Numbered from the stretch's first letter, positions 1 to 6,875 are shown. The stretch: 8,323 nucleotides of DNA from an uncultured Alistipes sp. (GCA_949840605.1 CATKXN010000122.1:1-8323), one strand, 5' to 3'. Numbers and translations: made by a program. The notes: a model not told the origin generated them from the sequence alone.

Positions 1-143
1 GGACACCGAAAAAACACGGCGCTCCCCGGCCGAACGGATGCGGAAACGCCCGCCCGGAACAGAACGAGGAAGAAAGGGAACGGGCCCCGGAGCACGAACC
101 GAAAAACTTCATTCGACAACAACCGATCTAATACACAAACGTC

Positions 144-1145
144 ATGTACATCGTAAACAACTACACGCTGGCCGTCATTTTCTGCGTCGTCACGATGCTC
201 TGCTGGGGATCGTGGGGCAATACGCAGAAGCTGGCCGCCAAAACATGGAGGTACGAATATTTCTACTGGGACTATGTCATCGGCCTGCTGCTCTTCTCGA
301 TCGTGTCGGCCTTCACGCTCGGCAGCTTCGGCAGCGAAGGCAGGGGCTTTCTCGATGACCTGCGTCAGGCCTCGCCCGGCAACCTCGGCAGCGCCTTCCT
401 CGGCGGGGTCGTTTTCAACGCGGCCAACATCCTGCTGGCGGCGGCCATCGCCATCTGCGGCCTGTCGGTGGCATTTCCGGTCGGTATCGGTCTGGCGTTG
501 GTGCTCGGCGTGCTGGTCAACTACTTCGGCGCGGCCCAAGGCGAGCCGGCTTTCATCTTCACCGGCGTGGCGCTCATTGTCGTGGCCATCACGCTCAACG
601 GACTGGCCTATCGCAAAATGCTGACCGGCACGAAGAAAGTGCCGGCCAAGGGAATCGGCCTCTCGATCGCCGCAGGCGTTATCATGGCATTCTTCTACCG
701 GTTCGTCGCCGCCTCGATGGACCTCGGCCACTTCGCCGACCCTGCACCCGGCACGCTGACGCCCTACACGGCCGTATTCGTCTTCGCATTGGGCGTGTTC
801 GCCAGCAACTTCGTCTTCAACACCATCGCGATGCGCAAACCCGTGGAGGGAGCGCCCGTCTCGCCGAGGGGTTATTTCCGGGGCGACATGCGCACCCATG
901 CCGTCGGCATACTGGGCGGCGCCATCTGGTGTCTGGGACAATCCTTCAGCATGATCGCGTCGGAACAGGCCGGCGCCGCCATCTCCTACGGACTGGGACA
1001 GGGCGCCACGCTCGTATCGGCCCTGTGGGGCATCCTCGTGTGGAAGGAATTCCGGGGCGCACCCAAAGCCTCCGACCGGCTGAACGTCGCGATGTTCGTG
1101 CTGTTCATCATAGGGCTGGGATTCCTCGTATACGCCGGAGCCTGA
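144..1145 (+). CDS. GRP-family (glucose/ribose porter-like, DMT superfamily) sugar permease
   Basis: This is a 333-residue inner-membrane protein, probably a proton- or ion-coupled sugar permease of the glucose/ribose porter family within the drug/metabolite transporter superfamily. About ten hydrophobic segments can be read, near residues 7-24, 40-60, 81-105, 108-129, 136-156, 171-192, 209-231, 253-274, 277-301 and 313-333. Family-like features are the N-terminal CWGSWGNTQKL stretch (20-30), the YWDY motif (41-44), the glycine-rich SVAFPVGIGLALVLG segment (108-122) and the late AISYGLGQGA and GILVWKEF motifs. Length is normal for the family. The start is preceded by an A-rich leader (ctaatacacaaacgtc) and no Shine-Dalgarno, as usual in Bacteroidetes. 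It ends in TGA at 1143-1145, just before a strong hairpin. The substrate cannot be read from the sequence; annotation pipelines may label such proteins RhaT-like or 'DMT permease'. The family call is solid, the substrate is not. Confidence 0.88.
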   Translation: MYIVNNYTLAVIFCVVTMLCWGSWGNTQKLAAKTWRYEYFYWDYVIGLLLFSIVSAFTLGSFGSEGRGFLDDLRQASPGNLGSAFLGGVVFNAANILLAAAIAICGLSVAFPVGIGLALVLGVLVNYFGAAQGEPAFIFTGVALIVVAITLNGLAYRKMLTGTKKVPAKGIGLSIAAGVIMAFFYRFVAASMDLGHFADPAPGTLTPYTAVFVFALGVFASNFVFNTIAMRKPVEGAPVSPRGYFRGDMRTHAVGILGGAIWCLGQSFSMIASEQAGAAISYGLGQGATLVSALWGILVWKEFRGAPKASDRLNVAMFVLFIIGLGFLVYAGA

Positions 1146-1151
1146 GCGCAG

Positions 1152-1186
1152 CGCTTCCGTCGGCCTGAGCCGAGACGGAAGCGTTT
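1152..1186 (+). terminator. Probable intrinsic terminator of the sugar permease gene
   Basis: A perfect 10-bp inverted repeat (CGCTTCCGTC at 1152-1161, GACGGAAGCG at 1174-1183) encloses a 12-nt loop and is followed by a short TTT run. It begins 6 nt after the permease TGA, the position expected for a rho-independent terminator. The T tract is weak, so termination may be partial. Confidence 0.6.
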
Positions 1187-1201
1187 GCGTATGCTCTTTT
1201 C

Positions 1202-1269
1202 CCGTCCGGTGACCATCGCGGTCCGCTGCGGATCGCTTTTCGGACAGGCTCCCGGACGGCCGTTTTTTT
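1202..1269 (+). terminator. Second terminator-like hairpin with a T7 tract
   Basis: An 8-bp perfect inverted repeat (CCGTCCGG at 1202-1209, CCGGACGG at 1252-1259) encloses a 42-nt interior that can itself fold around gcggtccgc/gcggatcgc (1218-1236). It is followed by CCG and seven Ts (1263-1269). The T tract is on the plus strand, so it may act as a backup terminator for permease transcripts that read through the first hairpin. The long interior lowers confidence. Confidence 0.4.
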
Positions 1270-1586
1270 CGCACCGCGTCGTTTTCCGGTCCGTGGTTCG
1301 GACACCGGCTCGCGTTTTCCTCCCGTAGCGGAAAGCGCACAGACGTCGAAAAGAGAGGCGGCAGCAACACCTGTTCTCGGAAATTTCCCATTTTTGCGGC
1401 CGGCGGCGACCGTCCCGCACCGATCGTTTCCGCCGCTGGTCCTTAGGATGGCCGGTCTCCGCTCCCCTCGCCTCTTTTCCCAAGAGGAGGCACTCTTCAT
1501 GGGCACCGGAGGTGTCCGGAGCCCTCGGAACGGGACACAGCCAAACGGAGCCCCGAAGAACACATCCCCGAAAACGCAACTATGCA
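1270..1586. other. Gene-empty part of the convergent intergenic region
   Basis: The permease stop and the lipoprotein stop are 589 bp apart. Apart from the hairpins listed separately, this interval holds no ORF with recognisable protein character; the open frames translate to Arg/Pro/Ser-rich strings typical of chance frames in GC-rich DNA. Two small perfect hairpins are visible: CCTCTT/AAGAGG (1471-1487) and CCGGA/TCCGG (1506-1519). Neither has a T tract. I see no promoter and no RNA gene I could name. Confidence 0.5.
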
Positions 1587-1621
1587 GAAAAGGCTGCCCG
1601 CATGTCGCAGGCAGCCTTTTC
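1587..1621. terminator. Symmetric, probably bidirectional terminator between convergent genes
   Basis: A perfect 12-bp inverted repeat (GAAAAGGCTGCC at 1587-1598, GGCAGCCTTTTC at 1610-1621) encloses an 11-nt loop. The outer stem is A4 on one side and T4 on the other, so each strand ends the stem with a U run. It lies between the convergent permease and META lipoprotein genes, 113 nt past the lipoprotein stop, and can terminate both. It is the cleanest terminator in the window. Confidence 0.75.
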
Positions 1622-1734
1622 CGGTATTTTCGTATCGGTCTTCGGTTCCCGTCCGGCCGTATTCGGGACAGGGCGACCGGGGCATCCCACCCTACCCTGT
1701 GCCGGCGCTCGGTTCCGGTTCCGAAATCCGGCGA

Positions 1735-2160
1735 CTACTGGGCCGGAAGGGCTTCCATGACCATCAACAGTTCGCCGTCACGCATCAGCATCAGCATATC
1801 GCCGTCGATGCGGTAGGAGTCGATTTTTTCCAGATCGCGGATATAGGCGTCCTCGCGTTCCTGATCGGGACAGAACGCCCGCGTGGAGGCTACGGAACGC
1901 AATTCGATCCGGCCCTTGTCCGAAACCGTATACTCGCCCATGATGGAATTGCAGTCGCCCACGCCGCCGAAACGCGCTTCGTCTTTCTGAAAGACGAGCG
2001 AGTAATTGTCTTTGGCACTGAAAGGCTGCCCGTTCCATTCGACCAGCGACCACGTCGTCTCGGTCAGCGGCTTGGCGTTTTTCTTACCCTTGCGGCAGGA
2101 GCAGCAGGCAACCAGCGCAAAGGCCAGCACGCCCGCCAGAACAAAATGGAGTGTTTTCAT
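1735..2160 (-). CDS. META-domain (HslJ-like) lipoprotein
   Basis: This is a 141-residue exported lipoprotein. Residues 1-18 form a signal peptide (MKT, then a hydrophobic core) ending in the lipobox LVAC with Cys19 as the likely lipidated residue; Cys20 and Cys22 follow, then a basic RKGKK stretch. Residues 33-138 match a META domain (the DUF306/HslJ family): TTWSLVEWNG opening (35-44), GGVGDCNSIMGEY core (65-77), STRAFCP (92-98), then an acidic helix and two short beta strands (DGDMLMLM, GELLMVM). Cys70 and Cys97 occupy positions commonly conserved in the family. E. coli HslJ is a heat-inducible envelope lipoprotein linked to novobiocin resistance; the biochemical role is unclear, and no specific role can be given here. 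The start is fixed by the signal peptide and an A-rich leader. It is divergent from ridA and ends in TAG. Confidence 0.85.
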   Translation of the reverse strand: MKTLHFVLAGVLAFALVACCSCRKGKKNAKPLTETTWSLVEWNGQPFSAKDNYSLVFQKDEARFGGVGDCNSIMGEYTVSDKGRIELRSVASTRAFCPDQEREDAYIRDLEKIDSYRIDGDMLMLMRDGELLMVMEALPAQ

Positions 2161-2194
2161 AATCTTTTTCTATTTATCCGAATATCGTACCCTG

Positions 2195-2202
2195 CAAAAA
2201 TA
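2195..2202 (-). promoter_or_regulatory. Candidate Bacteroidetes -7 box for the META lipoprotein gene
   Basis: On the minus strand this reads TATTTTTG, an exact match to the Bacteroidetes -7 consensus TAnnTTTG. It lies 34 nt upstream of the ATG, giving a short A-rich leader. I see no clear TTTG -33 element at the usual distance, so this is a partial match only. Confidence 0.45.
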
Positions 2203-2246
2203 GCACTTATTTTTCTTCCCGGTGGCCGATTTAGCGGACTTCGGGT

Positions 2247-2254
2247 TAAATTTG
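2247..2254 (+). promoter_or_regulatory. Candidate Bacteroidetes -7 box for ridA
   Basis: The plus strand reads TAAATTTG, an exact match to TAnnTTTG, 22 nt upstream of the ridA ATG. A transcript starting just downstream would have a leader of roughly 15 nt. A consensus -33 TTTG is not evident at the usual spacing. Confidence 0.45.
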
Positions 2255-2276
2255 CCGGAAACGAATCTTACGTGTT

Positions 2277-2654
2277 ATGAAAAAGATCATTTCCACACCC
2301 CGTGCGCCGAAAGCCGTAGGTCCGTACAGCCAAGCCACGGAGGCTTCGGGCACGACGTTGTACGTGTCAGGGCAGCTGCCCGTCGATCCGGCCACCGGCA
2401 CGATGCCCGAATCCATCGAAGAACAGACCCGGCAGGCACTCGAAAACACGATGGCCATCCTCGCCGAAGCGGGGTACGCGCCGGAGCATGTCGTCAAATC
2501 GACCGTCCTGCTCGCCGACATCGGCGACTTCGCGGCGATGAACGGCGTCTACGCCCGTTTTTACACCCGCGACATGCCCGCACGCGTCTGCTACCAAGCG
2601 GCCGCCCTGCCGATGGGCGCCAAAGTGGAGATCGAGACGGTTGCCGTGAAATAG
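2277..2654 (+). CDS. ridA: RidA family reactive enamine/imine deaminase
   Basis: This 125-residue cytosolic protein has the full length of the YjgF/YER057c/UK114 (RidA) family, which forms trimers. RidA hydrolyses reactive 2-aminoacrylate-type enamine/imine intermediates released by PLP enzymes such as threonine/serine dehydratase, protecting other PLP enzymes. Visible signatures are GPYSQA (15-20), the LYVSGQLPVDPATG strand (28-41), the helix around EQTRQALENTMAIL and the PARVCYQAAALP signature (101-112). Arg103, Cys105 and Glu118 line up with Arg105, Cys107 and Glu120 of E. coli RidA; the arginine is the residue that binds the substrate carboxylate, so an active deaminase is likely. The start MKKIIST is preceded by an A/T-rich leader with a -7-like box. 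It is monocistronic, divergent from the META lipoprotein gene, and ends in TAG. I see no strong T-tailed terminator immediately after it. Confidence 0.93.
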   Translation: MKKIISTPRAPKAVGPYSQATEASGTTLYVSGQLPVDPATGTMPESIEEQTRQALENTMAILAEAGYAPEHVVKSTVLLADIGDFAAMNGVYARFYTRDMPARVCYQAAALPMGAKVEIETVAVK

Positions 2655-3381
2655 GACGATCCGCGCGCGACGAGCAAGGTTATCCGTCGTCCGAAACCGC
2701 GCCGGTCGCTGTCGTCCCCGTCAACGCGAAAGATACCGCAACGAACAGGCAGACAACGACCGGCCGACGGAAAGGAACATACCCCGCGAAGCCCGACACG
2801 GTCGCACCGAGAACCGAACGGCAAAACACGTCGCCGGGCTCCGGCGGCAGGAACGTTTTCCAACCTTTCGGCCGCGCAACCGGACACGACGTTTTGTCAG
2901 GGGACGGACAAGGGAAGGGTCGGGCCCCGGCGGCAGGCTATGGTCTCGGCTTTCCCGGCTCAGACATACGAATGTCGACCGATCCCGCACAGCGGACAGG
3001 GCAGACATGCGGCGGCCGGTCGGCGGATCGGGCCCGGGGTTCACTGCGGGCTTCGCGATTCGGTCCGCGGACGGATGCGAACCGTTTCATTTTCCCGGTT
3101 AGCGACCTGCGAACCTATATGTCAACACACTGACAGGATGTTCGCGAAGCCGGGGTCTTTCGGCTGACCGTTCTCCAAAACTCTGCAGAGAACGGGAAAC
3201 GACGACGCGGACTCCCTGACCTGACATTCGGAAACGACGGACAGCAACGTCGGCGCATCGAAGCATCCGATTCTCTTTCGATTCGAGTACGGACCGGATG
3301 CGACGGCCGGGATTTCCGGTTTCGGAAACGGCACGAACCGGCATTGCGCACGGATCGCACGGCATGCGGGAGGGAAAGACC
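2655..3381. other. Long gene-empty convergent region between ridA and recR
   Basis: These 727 bp separate two convergent genes. Frames open here only by extension of chance ORFs rich in Arg, Pro, Ser and Gly, with no domain character. Several inverted repeats are present: CGCCGG-GCT-CCGGCG (2832-2846), an imperfect GCGAACCG/CGGTTAGC pair (3077-3103), CCGTTCTC/GAGAACGG with a 12-nt loop (3168-3195), and TTTCCG-GTTT-CGGAAA (3313-3328). None has an adjacent T tract. No TAnnTTTG box, tRNA fold or IS end is evident. It may be decayed sequence or hold an unrecognised RNA. Confidence 0.5.
3168..3195. repeat. 8-bp inverted repeat (hairpin) in the ridA-recR gap
   Basis: CCGTTCTC (3168-3175) and GAGAACGG (3188-3195) are perfect reverse complements around a 12-nt loop that overlaps the CTCTGCAGAG palindrome (3181-3190), so two alternative folds are possible. 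No T tract follows on either strand, so it is not an obvious intrinsic terminator. Function unknown. Confidence 0.35.
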
Positions 3382-3975
3382 TCAAAGAGGCCGGCGATTA
3401 TGGATGGCGTGCGCGATGGTGAGTTCGTCGGCGTAGTCGAGTTCGTCGCCGAAGCCGATGCCGCGCGCGATGGAAGTCACCCGTATGCCCGGACAGTCGG
3501 CCAGACGCCGGGAGATGTAGAAAGAAGTCGTTTCGCCCTCGACGGTCGTGCTGAGGGCCAGAATCACTTCGCGCACCTCGCCCGCGGCGATGCGGTCGAG
3601 CAGCAGGTCGATCTTCAGATCGGACGGACCGATGCCCTGCATGGGCGATATGACGCCGCCCAGCACATGGTAAAGGCCGTTGTACTGCCGCGTATTCTCG
3701 ATCGAGAGCACGTCTTTGACCTGTTCGACGACACAGACCGTCGCCCGGTCGCGCGAACGGTCGGCGCATATTTCGCAAAGGTCCGTATCGGAGAGGTTGT
3801 TGCAATGCGAACAGTAGCGTATATCGTTCCTGAAGCGGGAAATGGACCGGGCCAGCAGTTCCACGTCGTGGGGTTCCATCCTCAGCATGTGCATGGCGTA
3901 GCGCATGGCCGTCCGGCGACCCACGCCCGGCAGCCGGGCCAGCTCGCCCACCACGTCGTCCAACAATTTCGACAT
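3382..3975 (-). CDS. recR: Recombination mediator protein RecR
   Basis: This 197-residue cytosolic protein is a full-length RecR. With RecO (and RecF) it helps load RecA onto SSB-coated single-stranded DNA at gaps during recombinational repair. Domain order is canonical: an N-terminal helix-hairpin-helix around ELARLPGVGRRTAMR (11-25), a C4 zinc finger with Cys55, Cys58, Cys67 and Cys70 (CSHC...CEIC), a Toprim domain starting at VCVVEQVKDV (80-89) with acidic Glu84, and a C-terminal segment with GETTSFYISRRL and TSIARGIGFGDELDYAD. The start MSKLLDDVV aligns directly with the usual N-terminus and has an unusually good Shine-Dalgarno (AAAGGAG, 8 nt upstream). It follows batE by 21 nt and is probably co-transcribed with batD-batE. 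The stop is TGA at 3382-3384. No clear terminator follows. Confidence 0.95.
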   Translation of the reverse strand: MSKLLDDVVGELARLPGVGRRTAMRYAMHMLRMEPHDVELLARSISRFRNDIRYCSHCNNLSDTDLCEICADRSRDRATVCVVEQVKDVLSIENTRQYNGLYHVLGGVISPMQGIGPSDLKIDLLLDRIAAGEVREVILALSTTVEGETTSFYISRRLADCPGIRVTSIARGIGFGDELDYADELTIAHAIHNRRPL

Positions 3976-3983
3976 TCCGTTTT

Positions 3984-3990
3984 CTCCTTT
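3984..3990 (-). promoter_or_regulatory. Strong Shine-Dalgarno upstream of recR
   Basis: The minus strand reads AAAGGAG, with 8 nt between it and the recR ATG. Most Bacteroidetes genes, including the others in this window, have A-rich leaders without a Shine-Dalgarno, so this one stands out. It supports the chosen recR start and may help initiation within a polycistronic mRNA. Confidence 0.55.
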
Positions 3991-3996
3991 TTCCCG

Positions 3997-4773
3997 TCAA
4001 TCGATCGATTCGATGGCCGACGCCGCGATCCATCCTTTGTTACCGTCGGCGATGCGGATCTCCCTACACTCGCCCAGCGCGCCCACGATCCCGACCTTCG
4101 TCCCTTCGTGCAGCACGAAAATATCCTTGCTGTCGCCGTCGGGCGAACTCTTCACGGGTGCGGCCGAACGCATGACGATCGCCTCGGAGGGCTTCGTCCG
4201 CTCGCGGCGGCTCTCCGCCGCATAGACCGTGCAGAGGACGAACAGCGACAGCGACGCGACGGCGCCGAAAAATCCCGCCTTACGCCACGAGGTGCGCTGC
4301 AAGAGCAGGTAAACGCCCGCCCCGACGAGCGTCAGGGCGAAAAACACCAAACTGGCCACGGCCCACGCATTGCCGCCGAGGCTGTCGCCCAGCGAAACGA
4401 ACCACCGGCGGAGGAAAAACACGGGCACCGACTCGATGCGGTCCTGCACGCGCGTATTGGCGATGGAGAGGTTATAACGGACATCTTCGTCGCCCGGAGC
4501 GAGCTTCAGCGCACGGTGATAGTTGAGAATGGCCTTGCCGTTCATGCCGCGCTTGAAATAGGCGTTTCCCAGATTCATGTACAGCGCACCGCTTTCGTAC
4601 CCCTCGGCGAGCAGCCGCTCGTAACCTTCGGCGGCCGCGGCATAATCCGCATTGACATAGGCGGTGTTGGCCTCGTCCCACGCCTTTTCCAGATCGCGCT
4701 CTCCGGCGGCGAAAAGACCAGTACAGAAGAGCAGCGACACCGCTATCAACGATATTCTTTTCATCGCAGTCAT
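3997..4773 (-). CDS. batE: BatE-like protein: signal peptide, TPR, two membrane helices, SH3-like domain
   Basis: This 258-residue envelope protein resembles BatE of the Bacteroides aerotolerance (Bat) locus. Residues 4-23 form a signal peptide (MKRISLIAV... ending FAA). Residues 28-93 carry TPR helices, clearest in GALYMNLGNAYFKRG and GKAILNYHRALKLAP. Two hydrophobic helices follow at about 136-158 and 166-186. Residues about 197-255 form a bacterial SH3-like fold (AIVMRSAAPVKSSPDG, FVLHEGTKVGIV, KGWIAASAIESID). BatE is thought to act with the other Bat proteins at the membrane; the exact function is unknown. The ATG overlaps the batD stop (ATGA, 4770-4773), which implies translational coupling. 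A second in-frame ATG at residue 4 starts directly at the signal peptide and could be the true start. recR follows 21 nt downstream. Architecture is clear; the family name rests on architecture plus the batD neighbour. Confidence 0.85.
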   Translation of the reverse strand: MTAMKRISLIAVSLLFCTGLFAAGERDLEKAWDEANTAYVNADYAAAAEGYERLLAEGYESGALYMNLGNAYFKRGMNGKAILNYHRALKLAPGDEDVRYNLSIANTRVQDRIESVPVFFLRRWFVSLGDSLGGNAWAVASLVFFALTLVGAGVYLLLQRTSWRKAGFFGAVASLSLFVLCTVYAAESRRERTKPSEAIVMRSAAPVKSSPDGDSKDIFVLHEGTKVGIVGALGECREIRIADGNKGWIAASAIESID

Positions 4774-6641
4774 TTTTTAATCTCGGATTCGAACCGGGAC
4801 AAGGCCCGTGCGGCCGCCCCGTATATTTCGTTCATCTGTCCCGACGAAGAGGGCGAATACTGGGCGTATTCGCATTCGGTGATGATTCCGATAAAGCGTT
4901 CGACACGTTCCGGCGACACGCTGCGGCGTTGCAGCTCCTCGCGGATGTTGTCTTTCGTGAGGTTCGACACCGGGATATTGAGCTTGTCGCTCATATACCC
5001 CCACAGGGCGCGGAGCATCTCCTCGTAGAAGCGTCTCTCGTCCCCCGCATTCATATAGTCGCCGGCGGCCCGAAGACGTTGCAGGGCGACCTTGTTGGCT
5101 TTCTTGTTGCGGACCAGCGTCACGTTCCGCATCTCCCGCAGGTGTTTTTTTAGGTAGACGTACCCCGCTGCGAAACCGCCCAGCATCAACGCCAGCGCGA
5201 GGAAATAGGGCAGGCTGCCGAACAGGAAGTTCCCCTTGCGGACGAGATGCGGATCGCCGATGCGGATGAAGCGGATGTCGCGGTCGAGAATCTTGAGGTC
5301 CTCCTTGCTCACGCCGCTCACCAGCCCGGAGGGCGCGTTGCGGCCGGCCGTGGAATCGGGCCGGACCTCCATGCCGGCGGGCGCCGTGGAGAGCGTCACG
5401 TAACGCGCGGCTTCGGGATCGAAATAGCTGAACTCGACCGGAGCGATCGTATAGCTGCCCTCGGCCCGCGGAATGAACGGATATTCGAACTGGCGGTATC
5501 CCGAAATGCCGCTCGCATCGTAAGCGAGGCTCTCGGTGGTTTTCATGTTGTACAGCTCGAACGAAGCGGGCATCTCCAACTTGGGCGCCTGAATGAGCGG
5601 CAGGTTGCCGCTGCCCGACAGCTTGAGCACATACGCGTCGGAGGCATTGGCCGCCACGGTCTGCTCGCCGAGCACGGCATCGAGGCGGAACTTGCCCACG
5701 GCGCCGTTGAACGAAGCGGGCGCTCCGGCCGGGAAATCTTTGACGGTGATGGAGACCGGCGGTGCGGAAATCGTCCGGCGTACCTGCTGCACCGTCTGGC
5801 CGCCGCCGAAAAAGTCGTCGAACAGCGATTGGCTGCGTCCCGGATTCTGCACCACGAGCTGGGCGATGGCCGTCATGCTCGTCTGCTCGATGAGCAGGCG
5901 GCCCGACTGCTGGGGATAGAGCAGCACCTCCTTGACGACGCGGGCGTCGTAGACCTTTCCGTCGAGCGTCTCGCGCTGCCAGTCGTAGCCCGACACGTCC
6001 AGCTCGTGGACCCAAAACCCGTTGAAGGCCGGGTAGCGGGGACTTTCGATCCCGCTCAGGGCCACGCGCGTATACAACTTGAACGTGGCCCGCACGGGCT
6101 GGCCCTTATAGGCTTCGTGGCGGCTCACCGACACCCGAACCAGCAAATCGTCGGCCCCCAGCCTCGTACCCGGCGCGGCCGAAGCCGTCCCGTCTCCCTG
6201 CCGCCTGCCGGCCGTATCTCCGCCCGCTCCGGCCTCCGGCGCCGCCTCCTCGGCGATGGCCTCGATGACCGTCGGACGGGTCGCATAGGTCTTGCCGTCG
6301 ACCTCGACGCCCGCCGCGGAGACGGTACCCTTGCCCGCCGCGGTAGCCGCCAGCACGTAGGTATAGGTAAACGACACGGTCTTGGTGACGTTTCCGTTCA
6401 CGATCGAAACCGACGTGCCCTCCGAAGCGGTGGGCCCGGCCAGCACGTCGAACCCCGTGAACGAAGGCGGCGTGAACTCGTCGGGCTTGGCATTGAGCGA
6501 AAATTCGATGCGGAACGGCTCGCCCACCGCGACGACGGCGGGGGCACCGACTTCGAACTTCACTTTCTGCGAAAAGGCGGCACACGAAAACACGAGCAGG
6601 GCCGCCGTCGCGAACAGATATTTCATCAAACGTAGCATCAT
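4770..6641 (-). CDS. batD: BatD, oxygen-tolerance family membrane protein
   Basis: This 623-residue protein matches BatD. Residues 6-25 form a signal peptide (MKYLFATAALLVFSCAAFSQ). A large periplasmic region of immunoglobulin-like beta repeats runs to about residue 475, with the family-like opening VKFEVGAPAVVAVGEPFRIE, the TPPSFTGFDVLAGP segment and a FDDFFGG stretch. A single membrane helix lies at about 476-497, followed by a basic cytoplasmic tail of about 126 residues (LRAAGDYMNAGDERRFYEEM onward). An Ala/Gly/Glu-rich linker near 133-160 looks like an insertion. In Bacteroides fragilis the Bat genes are linked to survival in oxygen; the molecular role of BatD is unresolved. Three in-frame ATGs (residues 1, 2 and 6) compete; residue 6 (6626) gives a canonical signal peptide and may be the real start. 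It overlaps batE by 4 bp. No batA, batB or batC lies upstream; the preceding gene is fumarase. Confidence 0.9.
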   Translation of the reverse strand: MMLRLMKYLFATAALLVFSCAAFSQKVKFEVGAPAVVAVGEPFRIEFSLNAKPDEFTPPSFTGFDVLAGPTASEGTSVSIVNGNVTKTVSFTYTYVLAATAAGKGTVSAAGVEVDGKTYATRPTVIEAIAEEAAPEAGAGGDTAGRRQGDGTASAAPGTRLGADDLLVRVSVSRHEAYKGQPVRATFKLYTRVALSGIESPRYPAFNGFWVHELDVSGYDWQRETLDGKVYDARVVKEVLLYPQQSGRLLIEQTSMTAIAQLVVQNPGRSQSLFDDFFGGGQTVQQVRRTISAPPVSITVKDFPAGAPASFNGAVGKFRLDAVLGEQTVAANASDAYVLKLSGSGNLPLIQAPKLEMPASFELYNMKTTESLAYDASGISGYRQFEYPFIPRAEGSYTIAPVEFSYFDPEAARYVTLSTAPAGMEVRPDSTAGRNAPSGLVSGVSKEDLKILDRDIRFIRIGDPHLVRKGNFLFGSLPYFLALALMLGGFAAGYVYLKKHLREMRNVTLVRNKKANKVALQRLRAAGDYMNAGDERRFYEEMLRALWGYMSDKLNIPVSNLTKDNIREELQRRSVSPERVERFIGIITECEYAQYSPSSSGQMNEIYGAAARALSRFESEIKK

Positions 6642-6663
6642 CGTATCAGTTCAAATCCGGAAA

Positions 6664-6671
6664 CAAAAATA
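6664..6671 (-). promoter_or_regulatory. Candidate -7 box for the batD-batE-recR cluster
   Basis: The minus strand reads TATTTTTG, an exact match to TAnnTTTG, identical to the box before the META lipoprotein gene. It is 22 nt upstream of the first batD ATG and 37 nt upstream of the third. Upstream, a TTTC (6691-6694) sits at a 19-nt spacing, close to the usual -33 distance; a perfect TTTG (6684-6687) is only 12 nt away. With the fumarase terminator before it, this suggests batD starts its own transcript. Confidence 0.5.
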
Positions 6672-6875
6672 ATCGTTTTTGGACAAACGGGAAACAGCCG
6701 GCGGATATTTCGGCCCGGCGGGCGGCGGGTCCGGAATTTCCGCTCTTCGCGCCCCCGCCCTCCGGCGAGAGTATGCGAGCAGGCCTGCGGAGACTGCGGT
6801 TCGCACCCGTCGCGGGAAGGCCCTGCGGACCGGCTCGCCCTCCGACGACGGTTCCGCCCGGCGGAAGACATGCGA

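Noticed and set aside
1..143. Promoter or upstream gene end before the sugar permease
   Set aside because: No TAnnTTTG box, no ORF with protein character and no terminator hairpin could be supported in this stretch; only an A-rich leader just before the ATG is visible.
1486..1816. AGAGGAGG followed by ATG near 1500 (+) as the start of a small gene
   Set aside because: The frame runs through the 1587-1621 terminator and into the META lipoprotein gene on the opposite strand, and its translation has no protein-like character. A Shine-Dalgarno-like string is weak evidence in Bacteroidetes.
2654..2692. GGACGA/TCGTCC inverted repeat directly after ridA as its terminator
   Set aside because: The stem is only six pairs with a loop of 27 nt and no T tract, too weak to call.
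2222..3133. A 303-codon plus-strand frame running through ridA into the downstream gap
   Set aside because: Its first part overlaps ridA out of phase, and the remainder has only chance-like GC-rich composition with no recognisable motif.
3298..5028. A 576-codon plus-strand open frame opposite recR, batE and the end of batD
   Set aside because: The minus strand encodes clear RecR (zinc finger, Toprim), BatE and BatD across this span. The plus frame is rich in Arg, His, Gly and Val with no domain or signal peptide, as expected from the codon bias of GC-rich genes.
5247..6635. A 462-codon plus-strand open frame opposite batD
   Set aside because: It is fully antisense to a convincing BatD with signal peptide and membrane helix; the translation is low-complexity Arg/Gly/His-rich and shows no family features.
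6627..6658. TTTG and TACGTTTG (minus strand) at the very start of batD as a promoter
   Set aside because: The boxes match the consensus with a 17-nt spacer, but transcription would begin at or past the third batD ATG, which would remove the start codons. The box at 6664-6671 is better placed.
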